Source of the DNA: Leptospira fletcheri | GTDB taxonomy: Bacteria; Spirochaetota; Leptospiria; Leptospirales; Leptospiraceae | Assembly (NCBI RefSeq): GCF_004769195.1 | Contig: NZ_RQET01000004.1 | Coordinates: 186,001-250,000 of the forward strand | Direction of reading: 5' to 3' | Length of the DNA stretch: 64,000 nucleotides | Part shown: piece after piece, positions 1-8,462 of the stretch | How positions within the stretch are numbered: the first letter of the stretch is position 1 | Layout of the letters: each line of letters opens with the position of its first letter | Position numbers and translations under genes: made by a program | The notes under the pieces: generated by a model | The model's input: only the letters and a program-made list of their open reading frames with translations | Databases searched by the model: none | What the model was told of the DNA's origin: nothing

Positions 1-2
1 CG

Positions 3-320
3 GTAAAGTATTCGAAAGCGACACTGGACGACTACGTCGCCTCCATGGGAGCATTGTATTCCAATGTGTACAGGAACTATCAGATGCTTAGTGTTCCCCA
101 AAAGATCTCATTAGGAAATCATAAAGCGGCCCTTCTGGAAGCGAAGTTTCTTCTGGAAAGCTCGGGCCGGGAAACGGAAATTCACACTTACCAAATCGTA
201 TTCCTAAAAGAAGGATCCGCTTACGTCATCTCCGCTTCCACACCGGAAACGGAATTTAAGACCAAGGGATCGAAATTACTCGGCACCCTGATGCGGATCC
301 GCGGAAACGAGAAACCGTAA
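3..320 (+). CDS. C-terminal part of an uncharacterised protein (5' end outside window)
   Basis: The reading frame is open from the first bases of the window and stops at 320, so the gene is cut by the window edge. About 105 residues are visible. An internal ATG at 45 has no convincing ribosome binding site and is probably not the start. The visible part alternates short strands and helices (a helix around LGNHKAALLEAKFLLES, then strands in THTYQIVFLKEGSAYVIS-like order) and ends near a helix GSKLLGTLMRIRG. This pattern resembles the C-terminal half of small PsbP/DcrB-like exported proteins, but that is only a fold impression. It converges with the hemerythrin gene, with 10 bases between the two stops. 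No function is assigned. Confidence 0.6.
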   Translation, partial: VKYSKATLDDYVASMGALYSNVYRNYQMLSVPQKISLGNHKAALLEAKFLLESSGRETEIHTYQIVFLKEGSAYVISASTPETEFKTKGSKLLGTLMRIRGNEKP

Positions 321-330
321 TCTTCGCGGA

Positions 331-1458
331 TTAGACGTGAAGAGAGGGCGCTTCCTGGTATTCGACCAGCAGCTTATAAATGCTTACCGCATCCTTCCAT
401 ATATGGATTTTTCCTTGCTGATTCAGTTGGCGAACGAAGTCGTTCACTTCCCCCAGTCTCGATCGGAAAAAATAGAATAGTTTTTTGTCCTCGACCGCGA
501 TATGGCTGATCAGCCATTCCTTAAGATCCTGTAAAAGTTTGGAAATCGCGTCCGTATCGTCGTCCTTACTTCTCAAAACCAAATCCCCGATCAACGCGTT
601 GAAATCACGGTGTTGTTTCATATGGGAATTCGTATCATGGAAATTGAATTTCCTCATGATAGCTTCCTCGGTACCGAAATGTTCCTTAATGTAATCTATA
701 GTCGCAGAAAGCGCTTCTTTGAGCTTCACCGTAAGTATCTCGCTACGGATCTCCTGCTTTAATCTTTGGCGATGCAACTTTTCCGTGTTTACCAGCAACT
801 GCAATAGCCAAAGATGCTGCATATCCACGATCGCTATCCCCGTCTTGAGTTTGTATCTGAACCAGAGCTCGGAGATGATTTTCAGGTTGTCCTCTCCGAT
901 CGTCTGGAATTCCGTTTGATGAAATTTCCCGTTGGGGTTATTCACCCTTGTGTACAAATCTTCTATCTCGTCCCTATGCATGGAGTTTCCAAGCTGTAAC
1001 TCCAACCAATCCTTGATTTCCTCGTAATGAGCGGTTAAGATGTCCATGTAGCCCCGATCTTCCGAAAGAATATGTTGGAAAAGCCAAGTCCTTAGGTTCC
1101 TCAAAAGATTCAAAGCGGCCTTTTTATAATCGCCGGTAACCCTTTCCCTAGCCCGCCTCCTTAAAACGGCTACAAATCTGGTGTGTTGCACTCTGTGTTG
1201 ACCCAACTTGGGATACTTCACTATTTCCAGAATCTTTTCCTCGAGGGAAAAATGTTCGATCGTATAATCCAGAGCCCTGGTTAAGGTCCTCGTAAAATTA
1301 TCCTCCATTTTTACGGGATCTTCGTTCTCAAGGTCCTGTTCCAACTCCACAATCATCGCGATCAACCAAAGATGCTGTTTGTCGATCGCCGGAATATTCA
1401 AGGCCATATCAAAGGTTTGCCAGATGGTTCTTATTCTTCCGACCGTGCTTTCCTTCAC
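331..1458 (-). CDS. Tandem (two-domain) bacteriohemerythrin
   Basis: 375 residues containing two complete hemerythrin four-helix domains. Domain 1 (about 12-150) has the di-iron ligand pattern H29, H69-FSLEE, H88, H92 and H129 with D134. Domain 2 (about 200-345) repeats it with H215, H260-FGTEE, H279/H283 and H319 with D324. Hemerythrins bind O2 reversibly through a non-haem di-iron site, so the likely role is oxygen binding, sensing or delivery in the cytoplasm; no signal peptide or membrane segment is seen. A usual bacteriohemerythrin has one domain of about 130 residues, so this is a duplicated form. The start is GTG at 1458, chosen because AGGAGA lies 5 bases upstream. The C-terminal 35 residues are outside the domains. 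Confidence 0.9.
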   Translation of the reverse strand: MKESTVGRIRTIWQTFDMALNIPAIDKQHLWLIAMIVELEQDLENEDPVKMEDNFTRTLTRALDYTIEHFSLEEKILEIVKYPKLGQHRVQHTRFVAVLRRRARERVTGDYKKAALNLLRNLRTWLFQHILSEDRGYMDILTAHYEEIKDWLELQLGNSMHRDEIEDLYTRVNNPNGKFHQTEFQTIGEDNLKIISELWFRYKLKTGIAIVDMQHLWLLQLLVNTEKLHRQRLKQEIRSEILTVKLKEALSATIDYIKEHFGTEEAIMRKFNFHDTNSHMKQHRDFNALIGDLVLRSKDDDTDAISKLLQDLKEWLISHIAVEDKKLFYFFRSRLGEVNDFVRQLNQQGKIHIWKDAVSIYKLLVEYQEAPSLHV

Positions 1459-1612
1459 AAGACTCTCCTAGATAGAAAGGTTTAGAATCGATTCGAAAAT
1501 AAACCCGCATAACGGAATGAAAAGCCTAAGCGGCAGATTCGATCGGACAAACCGCTTGATTAATGTCAATCGAGGAAACGATTTTCGAGAAGGTTATATG
1601 AAAGAAAGGAAC

Positions 1613-2170
1613 TCAAATTCCAAAATCGGAAACGATCCGTTCCGCCTCTTTCAAAAATTCGGCTTCCTCTTCCGGGGAAAAGGGACCGAACTTATTCGCA
1701 AGAATGCGTTTGGAAAGCTCCACATATTCCAGGCAACCCGCGATCGTCACCGCAGGCTTGGCCTTGTTCGGATAAATAGCGAGATCCCCGTTTTTGGGAA
1801 GAACCATGGACCTCGGCGGTATTTTTTTTCCGCCGCGTACGATACATCCTGCAAGGACCATGGCGCCAGAACCGATCTCCGCGCCGTCCAGAATCACGGA
1901 ACCGATGCCGATGAGACAACCTTTCCCGATTTTACAGCCGTGAAGCATGGTATTATGACCTACCAAAGTATAGTCGTCGATAAAGATTCCGCGAGTGGAA
2001 TCGGTGTGCAAGGTGGAGTTGTCTTGGATATTGACCGCTTCCCCTAGTCGAATCGAATTCATATCCGCACGCAGTACGGCTCCCGGCCAAATGGAAGAAT
2101 TGGCTCCTAATTCCACAAGCCCGATCAAAGTGGCGGCAGGATGAACGTACGCAGACTCGTGAATCTTCAT
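1613..2170 (-). CDS. Gamma-carbonic anhydrase-like left-handed beta-helix protein
   Basis: 185 residues of hexapeptide repeats (left-handed beta-helix) followed by a C-terminal helix, as in the YrdA/PaaY/gamma-carbonic anhydrase family. The three trimer-interface metal ligands of the family are present: H55 (TLHTDS), H72 and H77 (VGHNTMLHG). The likely activity is a zinc- or iron-dependent carbonic anhydrase or related hydrolase; many family members have no proven substrate. ATG at 2170 is preferred. An in-frame TTG at 2209 would lie inside pheT and has no ribosome binding site. The ATG lies 7 bases beyond the pheT stop, so this is the last gene of the queE-helicase-pheT operon and is probably translated by coupling. 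Confidence 0.85.
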   Translation of the reverse strand: MKIHESAYVHPAATLIGLVELGANSSIWPGAVLRADMNSIRLGEAVNIQDNSTLHTDSTRGIFIDDYTLVGHNTMLHGCKIGKGCLIGIGSVILDGAEIGSGAMVLAGCIVRGGKKIPPRSMVLPKNGDLAIYPNKAKPAVTIAGCLEYVELSKRILANKFGPFSPEEEAEFLKEAERIVSDFGI

Positions 2171-2177
2171 ACCGGTC

Positions 2178-4583
2178 TTAACGTAGAGGATATCCTGCGG
2201 ATTGGGCAATTCCGATGAAAGTATCCGTGATTTCCTTAATCCTTTCCTGCGTTAAATTTTTATCCTGACTTACAAGGCGGAACCGATAAGAAACGGATTT
2301 TTTATTCGCAGGCAGATTTCCGCCGCGAAAAACGACGGTCACTCTCAGGTCTTCCAGCTCCGGAATCGATTTGTTTCGGACAAGTTCCGCAAAGTTGGCG
2401 CTAGACTCTTCCGAATTCATCACGATGGACAAATCGATCTCTGTCTGAGGGAAATGGGACGGGATCTTAAAGTGATTCGCCTTTCTCAAGGATTCCCAAA
2501 CCGTCAACAAAGCGGCAAAATCGAATTTGCCGAGTAAGGTTCGTTTCTTTAGGTCCATCCGGTCTGCAAGAGTGGGATGGGCATAGCCCAATTCTCCGAT
2601 CTTTGCTCCCTCCGAATAAAGGGAAAGGCTCGCCTTAGGATGAAAATAGGATCGATTCTCGGACTTCCAAACAAAGGATCTGATGTTCAGATTGCGAAGA
2701 ACCTGCTCGACGCCGGAACGAACCTGAAAAAAATCCTCTTCTAAAAGGGCGATATCCTTTTCGTTCCATTTTCTTCCGTCGCAAACCGCCCAAGCGAAGG
2801 ATTTGGATTCGTTTCCCGGCTCCTCGGCCTTTCTGTAAGTCCGCCCGAATTCGAAAATTCTCACCCGTTCGAATCGATCCGCATTCAGACGTACGTTTTT
2901 CATCAGGGAAGGGAAAATGGAAGTCCGCAGAAAAGCCTGCTCTTCGGGCATCGCGTTCTTGATTTTAACGAATTCCTCGAGTTTTCCTTCCACGAGATTA
3001 TCTGACTCGGACGCGTAGGAGTAATTAAAGACTTCGTTATATCCTAATACTTGCGAAAATTGCTTTTTTAATAATCTTTCCAACTCGCGGGCCTTATTCT
3101 GTGCCGGAGGCTTGACTTCCGCTTCCAACGGTCGGACCGGTATGCTCGCATACCCGAGAGATCTACCTATCTCTTCCACCAGGTCTTCCGGAATGGTGAT
3201 GTCATAATTCTGTCTGTATTTCGGAACCGTTACCGTCGCGAGATCTCCCTTCCAATCCGAAACGAAAGAGAGGCTACTCAGCACTTTTTCCGCAGTCGCT
3301 CGGTTTATATCGGTTCCTAATTTTCTATTTAAAAAATCGAGACTCAATTCTATGACGACTTTCTTATCCGCAGTATGAATGTATCCCACGGGATGACTCG
3401 CCTTTACTTCGGGGCAGCCGTTCTCTTTCAAAAGTTGTAATGCTCTCTTGAGGACGGGAAGCGCAGTCGTGGCTTCCAAGCCCTTCTCATAACGAACGGA
3501 CGATTCGGATCGGATTCCGGTTTTACGGATGGATTTACGGACCGATTCCCTGGGAAAAACGGCGGATTCCAAAACGACGCTTTTCGTCGCATCCGAGACT
3601 GCGGTTTCCGCTCCGCCCATGACTCCCGCAATCGCGACTCCCTTACCGGAATTCCGGATAATTAGAATCTCCGGATCCAACTCGGGAGAAGTGCCGTCCA
3701 GAAGCGAAAAAGATTCTCCTTTCTTTGCCGGATCGACTTCGAGAGAAACTGCTCCCATCGCTCCCAATTTTTCACGATCGAAAAAATGCGTCGGCTGCCC
3801 CGTTTCCAACAGCAGATAGTTCGATACGTCCACGATGTTATTGATTACGCGAACCCCGCACTTCTTCAGACGAGAACGAACGGTTCGATTCGAAGGGGAA
3901 ATTTTGACGCCTTCGATTCCTACGGAAAAGTAAGAATGGGCAAATTCGGTATCCGAAACCTTTGGCTGAGGAACGCTGTTGTCGAATTCCCAATTCTGTT
4001 CGAGAGGATGGAAGCGAATCGGAAGTCCGAGTTGGGCAGCGAGCTCGCGAGCGAAACCGAAATGACTCCAAAGGTCCGGTCGATGCGTGATAGACTTATT
4101 ATCCACATCTAGAATTTTATCTCGAAAACCCAGGAAATCCCGCAAAACATCTCCCGGTTTGGCTTGCGGATCCGTTACTACAAAAACTCCCGAATCCTCG
4201 TCGGAAAGACCTAGCTCCTTTTCGGAGCAGAGCATGCCGGAACTCCGGACTCCTCTGAGCTCAGAATCCCTGATTTCCTTTCCATCCAGTACGGCTCCGG
4301 GAACGGCGAGCGGAACCAAATCCCCCACACGCAGGTTAGGCGCACCCGAAACGATCTGGATTTTATTTTTCCCGTCATTTACCTGAGCGACTTGTAACTT
4401 ATCCGCTTGGGGATGTTTTTCCAAAGAATCGATGCGCACCAAAACGACCTTTTCCAAGTGCGCAAAGAAATCCTCCACTCCGTCGATCTCGCAGATCGAA
4501 GCGGCAATTTTTTTGAGAATCTCTTCCAACGGTACCTCGCTCAAAGGTACATATTCGTTCATCCAATCCAGGGATAATTTCAC
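2178..4583 (-). CDS. pheT: Phenylalanyl-tRNA synthetase beta subunit
   Basis: 801 residues, the normal length for bacterial PheT. Domains in order: N-terminal helical region; tRNA-binding OB domain (about 40-150, with VRIDSLEKHPQADKLQVA); B3/B4 editing domain (about 210-390, with GVMGG); B5 domain (about 400-475); catalytic-like core; and C-terminal ferredoxin-fold anticodon-binding domain (about 700-800, beginning near HFPQTEIDLSIVM). It pairs with PheS to charge tRNA-Phe in the cytoplasm, and the beta subunit also edits Tyr-tRNA-Phe. pheS is not beside it, unlike the pheST operon of many bacteria. The start is GTG at 4583 with GGGAG about 9 bases upstream. It lies 60 bases downstream of the helicase stop. 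Confidence 0.97.
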   Translation of the reverse strand: MKLSLDWMNEYVPLSEVPLEEILKKIAASICEIDGVEDFFAHLEKVVLVRIDSLEKHPQADKLQVAQVNDGKNKIQIVSGAPNLRVGDLVPLAVPGAVLDGKEIRDSELRGVRSSGMLCSEKELGLSDEDSGVFVVTDPQAKPGDVLRDFLGFRDKILDVDNKSITHRPDLWSHFGFARELAAQLGLPIRFHPLEQNWEFDNSVPQPKVSDTEFAHSYFSVGIEGVKISPSNRTVRSRLKKCGVRVINNIVDVSNYLLLETGQPTHFFDREKLGAMGAVSLEVDPAKKGESFSLLDGTSPELDPEILIIRNSGKGVAIAGVMGGAETAVSDATKSVVLESAVFPRESVRKSIRKTGIRSESSVRYEKGLEATTALPVLKRALQLLKENGCPEVKASHPVGYIHTADKKVVIELSLDFLNRKLGTDINRATAEKVLSSLSFVSDWKGDLATVTVPKYRQNYDITIPEDLVEEIGRSLGYASIPVRPLEAEVKPPAQNKARELERLLKKQFSQVLGYNEVFNYSYASESDNLVEGKLEEFVKIKNAMPEEQAFLRTSIFPSLMKNVRLNADRFERVRIFEFGRTYRKAEEPGNESKSFAWAVCDGRKWNEKDIALLEEDFFQVRSGVEQVLRNLNIRSFVWKSENRSYFHPKASLSLYSEGAKIGELGYAHPTLADRMDLKKRTLLGKFDFAALLTVWESLRKANHFKIPSHFPQTEIDLSIVMNSEESSANFAELVRNKSIPELEDLRVTVVFRGGNLPANKKSVSYRFRLVSQDKNLTQERIKEITDTFIGIAQSAGYPLR

Positions 4584-4643
4584 GTTCCGAATCTCCCGAT
4601 GTCGACGATTTCGACTCAGTACATTTACAAAAGCCCGGGTCGG

Positions 4644-7511
4644 TTAGGGATGTCCAGCAGGAAAACTCGATTTGGATAACGGAAAGTAGACCTGAAACAA
4701 TTCGAATCTGTGTTGGATCTCTTTTCCTATTTTCACTTTTCTAAGTTCGATTTCGAAGTCTTCTTTCACTTTCTGGATTTCGTTTTTAGTCCGATTCATG
4801 GCGGATTTTTTCTCCGGCTTACCTTCCCATTTGAACGCGGCTTCCTGCCTCATCAGTTTTTCTTCCAACTGTCTTAGGGTATTTTGGTTGCTGGTCCGGA
4901 TCTTATATTCCTCTTTAAGAAACAGATCTTTGGTCTGTTCATGCAGCTCCCTTTTGCGATCCTGTAGTGCTTCGTCCAAAGCCTCGCAGGCGGCGACAAA
5001 TTGGACTTCGAAATCGGAAAAAGGAAAATCTTCCGGTCCGGATATCAAAGATTGCCGTACGGAATCGGGTAGATCTTCCGAAACGGAGACTTTTCCAGTC
5101 TTACGATCCACCGCTACGGTAAAAATTTCCTTGCGGTCCAGGGAAAAACGAAACTCCACCATAAAAACGAAATATACGACATCACCGGCAGAACGATAAA
5201 AACCGGATCTCCACCCCTTCTTATCCTTTAAGAAGCTTAGAACCGCCTCGTCGATCAGGGGATGCCCGAACGCTAAAAACTCGAGACTATCGTCGGACAA
5301 GGCCCGCTCGGAATCGAACGTCGCCTTCTTCCCTTTATATTTCGGCCCCTCCAAAGTATACAAGTGCGGGGCATCGCTCCGTATCGCCAGGCCTATTTCT
5401 TTTCCGAAGGATTCGGTATAGCGCACAAAGAAATCCTCGAGATGGGAATTCGTATATGCCCTCTCCTGCAATGTAGTTTTATAATAATCCTCTAAATTGA
5501 AATCGATGAGCTTCGGAGTAACTAAGGATCCTAGCTTTTCGAACCCTTTCTTTGCGATTCGAATCCTTTGATCTATCTCCTCCTCTATCTCCCCCAACTT
5601 CTTATTTCCGGTTACGAATTTCATAAAACTGGAATGAAAGTCCAGTTCGTCTTCGATAGCGCCTAAAAGTTCGTCGGAATTTCCGATAGACTCTTCGAAG
5701 AGACGGATCTTATTGGAGAGTACTTCCAGCACCCTCTCCGCCACGGTTTCCTTGGAAGCAAAATTAAAAATGAATACGTTGTCCTTCTGTCCGAAGCGAT
5801 GAATCCTTCCGATACGTTGCTCGATTTTGAGAGGACTCCAAGGAAGATCGTAGTTGAAGAGAACGTTCGCAAACTGCAGATTCCGACCTTCTCCCCCAGC
5901 TTCGGTACAGATCAGTATTTCGGAGGACTTTCGGAATTCCGTGATCGCATCCTCTTTTGCGTCCGCACTTAGAGATCCGTGAAACAAAGTGACTTTATAA
6001 TCGGAAAGACTTGCGGCTAAAAAATCCTGTGTACTGCGGAATTGCGTGAATATTATGAATTTAGGATGACCTTCCTTCTTTAACTTCGCGATCGTTTCCT
6101 TCAGTTTTTGGGACTTGCGATCTTCCTTGATTTTTTTGCCCAACAGAATCAACCGATTCAAAGAAAGCAACTCCCGGCGAAGGTTGGCTAGATCCGCAGG
6201 CGCGGATTCCTCCAGGTCGGATACGAAATCTTCCACACCTTCCGTTTCGTCGAAATCCCAATCCTCTAATCTCTTTTCGATGGATTTCAAGTGATGGAGT
6301 CGATTTTCCAGCATGAACTTTCTTTTGGAAAGAGCGGACAACAACGCAAAGACCGAAGAATCCAATAATTTCTGGAATACGATCATCACGAAACCTACCG
6401 CCCGATTTTGGGTCCGCATCGCCAAATTGTATTCCCTTCTTACGTATTCCGTCGTCTCGTCGTAGAATTGCCTTTCGATAGGAGAAAGTTCGATCTTTAC
6501 TGTTTTAGCGAATCGTTTCGTAAATCCCCCGACTTCCACCTTTCTGCGTCTCAACAGAACCTTGGAAATTTTTTCCTTCAAGTCCGTTTTGCCGCCGATC
6601 ACATAATCGTTTACGAAAGTATTGTACGGACCGAGAAGATTGGAATCGATCAGATGGACTAGATAAAAAAGTTCCTCCAGCTTACCGCGGAACGGAGTTG
6701 CCGTGAGCAAAAGAAGGCATTCGCATTTTTTGGCGATCTTTTCGGCAAAAAGATACGCCCGGGTCACCTTGTGATAATCCCGCCTGAGTCGATGGGCTTC
6801 GTCAAAAATCACGATATCCCATTTTGTTTTTAGGATCTCTTCGGCGTATTTAGGATTCTTGATAAAATCGACGGAAGTGATTACGTGTTTGAAGTTCTTC
6901 CAATTCTTCTCTCCAGAGGCGAGAAAATTCCTTCTCTTCACGATCTCGAAGTCCTCGTTGAATTTATTCTTCAACTCCTGTTGCCATTGGACCAACAAAG
7001 GAGAAGGAGCCACGATCAAGACCTTCTTATAACCTCGCCTGAATATAAGCTCCTTCATGACCAGAGCGGCTTCTATGGTTTTTCCTAGTCCGACTTCGTC
7101 GGCTAAGATAAATCTCGGCTTCAGAGAATTGACCACTACATACGTGGATTCAATCTGATGCGGAAGCAATCTAGTACGGGAATTGGAAAGCGCCGATAGT
7201 TTGTCGTACGCATGTGTAAGTTTCAGTTCGAAGGCGGTTCGACAAAGATCCAAAGTCTCCGGATTTCCGGGAGATTGTAAAAAAGGTGTCGGATAGGAAC
7301 CGATGATTTTCAGATGCGGGGAATTTTCCGAGATCGTTTTCCTTACATTCGCTTTCGGAAAAAAAATCTTAACCTTTCCCCCCTCGGCTCCTTCTATTTT
7401 AGCGATCCCGAATTCCGGCTCGTTTCGTAGATAACAAAAATCTCCTCTGTATGCGGAGGGAGATTCCGAATCGAAGTCCAAACTTAGCTGTAATGTCGAT
7501 TCCAAGTTCAA
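4644..7511 (-). CDS. SNF2/RapA-type DNA/RNA helicase-like ATPase
   Basis: 955 residues with both RecA-like halves of an SNF2-family motor. Motif I is [14 protein letters not shown] (Walker A GLGKT at 141-145), motif II is DEAH at 237-240, motif III is LLTATP, and motifs V/VI appear as [12 protein letters not shown] and [12 protein letters not shown] long, charged, partly coiled-coil C-terminal region (about 560-955) has no domain I recognise. Such proteins translocate on double-stranded DNA to remodel bound proteins; RapA recycles RNA polymerase. The TTG start at 7511 overlaps the queE stop (TTGA), so translation is coupled to queE. The substrate is unknown. No methylase or nuclease neighbour points to a restriction or defence role. 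Confidence 0.9.
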   Translation of the reverse strand: MNLESTLQLSLDFDSESPSAYRGDFCYLRNEPEFGIAKIEGAEGGKVKIFFPKANVRKTISENSPHLKIIGSYPTPFLQSPGNPETLDLCRTAFELKLTHAYDKLSALSNSRTRLLPHQIESTYVVVNSLKPRFILADEVGLGKTIEAALVMKELIFRRGYKKVLIVAPSPLLVQWQQELKNKFNEDFEIVKRRNFLASGEKNWKNFKHVITSVDFIKNPKYAEEILKTKWDIVIFDEAHRLRRDYHKVTRAYLFAEKIAKKCECLLLLTATPFRGKLEELFYLVHLIDSNLLGPYNTFVNDYVIGGKTDLKEKISKVLLRRRKVEVGGFTKRFAKTVKIELSPIERQFYDETTEYVRREYNLAMRTQNRAVGFVMIVFQKLLDSSVFALLSALSKRKFMLENRLHHLKSIEKRLEDWDFDETEGVEDFVSDLEESAPADLANLRRELLSLNRLILLGKKIKEDRKSQKLKETIAKLKKEGHPKFIIFTQFRSTQDFLAASLSDYKVTLFHGSLSADAKEDAITEFRKSSEILICTEAGGEGRNLQFANVLFNYDLPWSPLKIEQRIGRIHRFGQKDNVFIFNFASKETVAERVLEVLSNKIRLFEESIGNSDELLGAIEDELDFHSSFMKFVTGNKKLGEIEEEIDQRIRIAKKGFEKLGSLVTPKLIDFNLEDYYKTTLQERAYTNSHLEDFFVRYTESFGKEIGLAIRSDAPHLYTLEGPKYKGKKATFDSERALSDDSLEFLAFGHPLIDEAVLSFLKDKKGWRSGFYRSAGDVVYFVFMVEFRFSLDRKEIFTVAVDRKTGKVSVSEDLPDSVRQSLISGPEDFPFSDFEVQFVAACEALDEALQDRKRELHEQTKDLFLKEEYKIRTSNQNTLRQLEEKLMRQEAAFKWEGKPEKKSAMNRTKNEIQKVKEDFEIELRKVKIGKEIQHRFELFQVYFPLSKSSFPAGHP

Positions 7512-8212
7512 ACCCCTCTCTTATCCCCCCAAATGTATTTATGAGTCTGTAGGGATAACCTCAGTTTTGACGCACCGCTTTTCTGAATCCAATCCACCAA
7601 AGTCTCCGGAGACAATTCTCCGAAAACGGGAGACGCCAAAAGGTTCCCCTGCAATTCGAAACGTTCCACGATTTCCAAACAACGCACGAAATCCCTCTCA
7701 TCCCGGATCACGAATTTAAGTTCATCCAACGGGTCTCTTCTTTCATTCAAAAAATGTAAATTCTCATGGAGCATTTTTTCTTCCATTCCCGAACCGGGAA
7801 GTTTATAATCTAAGGTAAAGATCATATCCTCCAGATCGGAAATCGGCTCGGCACCGTTCGTCTCGATTCTAACCCTAAGAAAACGACCATGACGTCTTCT
7901 CTCTTCCTTCAATCTTGCAGCCAAAACCCGTGAGAAATTCCGATTGCCTCCTTCCAGCGGTTCTCCTCCGGTAAAAAGCACCTGTACCGGATCGGCGGAA
8001 AGCTTCCGAATTTCGGAAAGAACGGATTCGATGTCCATCTTCTCTCCCGCATTCGGGGAAAGTGCGTAGGGAGTATCGCACCATAATTTTCTGGAGCCGT
8101 CCATTCCGCAACGGAGAGAACAACCCGCAAATCGAACGAATATTGTAGGCAGTCCCGTCGAGATTCCTTCTCCTGAAACGGATAAGTAGATTTCGTGAAT
8201 TACGGAATTCAT
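7508..8212 (-). CDS. queE: 7-carboxy-7-deazaguanine synthase (radical SAM)
   Basis: 234 residues from the ATG at 8212; a TTG at 8239 would add nine residues and cannot be excluded. The start [13 protein letters not shown], the motif WCDTPYA, the SAM-binding TGGEP and the end [10 protein letters not shown] are typical of QueE. QueE rearranges 6-carboxy-tetrahydropterin to 7-carboxy-7-deazaguanine on the way to preQ0 and queuosine. The cluster-binding cysteines are spaced C31-X3-C35-X9-C45 rather than the common CX3CX2C, with an insertion before WCDTPYA. It is the first gene of the operon queE-helicase-pheT-gamma-CA. No queC, queD or queF is in the window. Confidence 0.9.
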   Translation of the reverse strand: MNSVIHEIYLSVSGEGISTGLPTIFVRFAGCSLRCGMDGSRKLWCDTPYALSPNAGEKMDIESVLSEIRKLSADPVQVLFTGGEPLEGGNRNFSRVLAARLKEERRRHGRFLRVRIETNGAEPISDLEDMIFTLDYKLPGSGMEEKMLHENLHFLNERRDPLDELKFVIRDERDFVRCLEIVERFELQGNLLASPVFGELSPETLVDWIQKSGASKLRLSLQTHKYIWGDKRGV

Positions 8213-8304
8213 TTTATAGCGAGAGGTTCGTTCGTACAACCGTTTTCCGGATCTTTTAGGATTGTACTAAAAAAACGATCCTTCGGGAATACCAAAATGT
8301 CCGA

Positions 8305-8340
8305 ATTCCGTTCCCAGTCAAGACCCGATGGAAACGGAAT
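8305..8340. promoter_or_regulatory. Inverted repeat in the queE / histidine kinase divergent region
   Basis: ATTCCGTT (8305-8312) is repeated inverted as AACGGAAT (8333-8340) in the 250-base gap between the divergently read queE and the hybrid kinase gene. It could be an operator or chance. No clear -35/-10 pair was identified in the gap. Confidence 0.2.
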
Positions 8341-8462
8341 CGAAAAAAAGGTTGAGACAGTTCGGAGCCGGGTGTAAAAAAGTCAATCTCCCCTTTTAGG
8401 CCTTTTTTCCGAAAAATGAGTGCGGTTGAATAGTTTTGATACTCCTCGAAAAAAAGAACCAA

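Noticed and set aside
4644..8212. A complete Dpd or DISARM defence locus
   Set aside because: Neither a transglycosylase, methylase, phospholipase-like nor further helicase gene is present. Neighbours are housekeeping genes (pheT).
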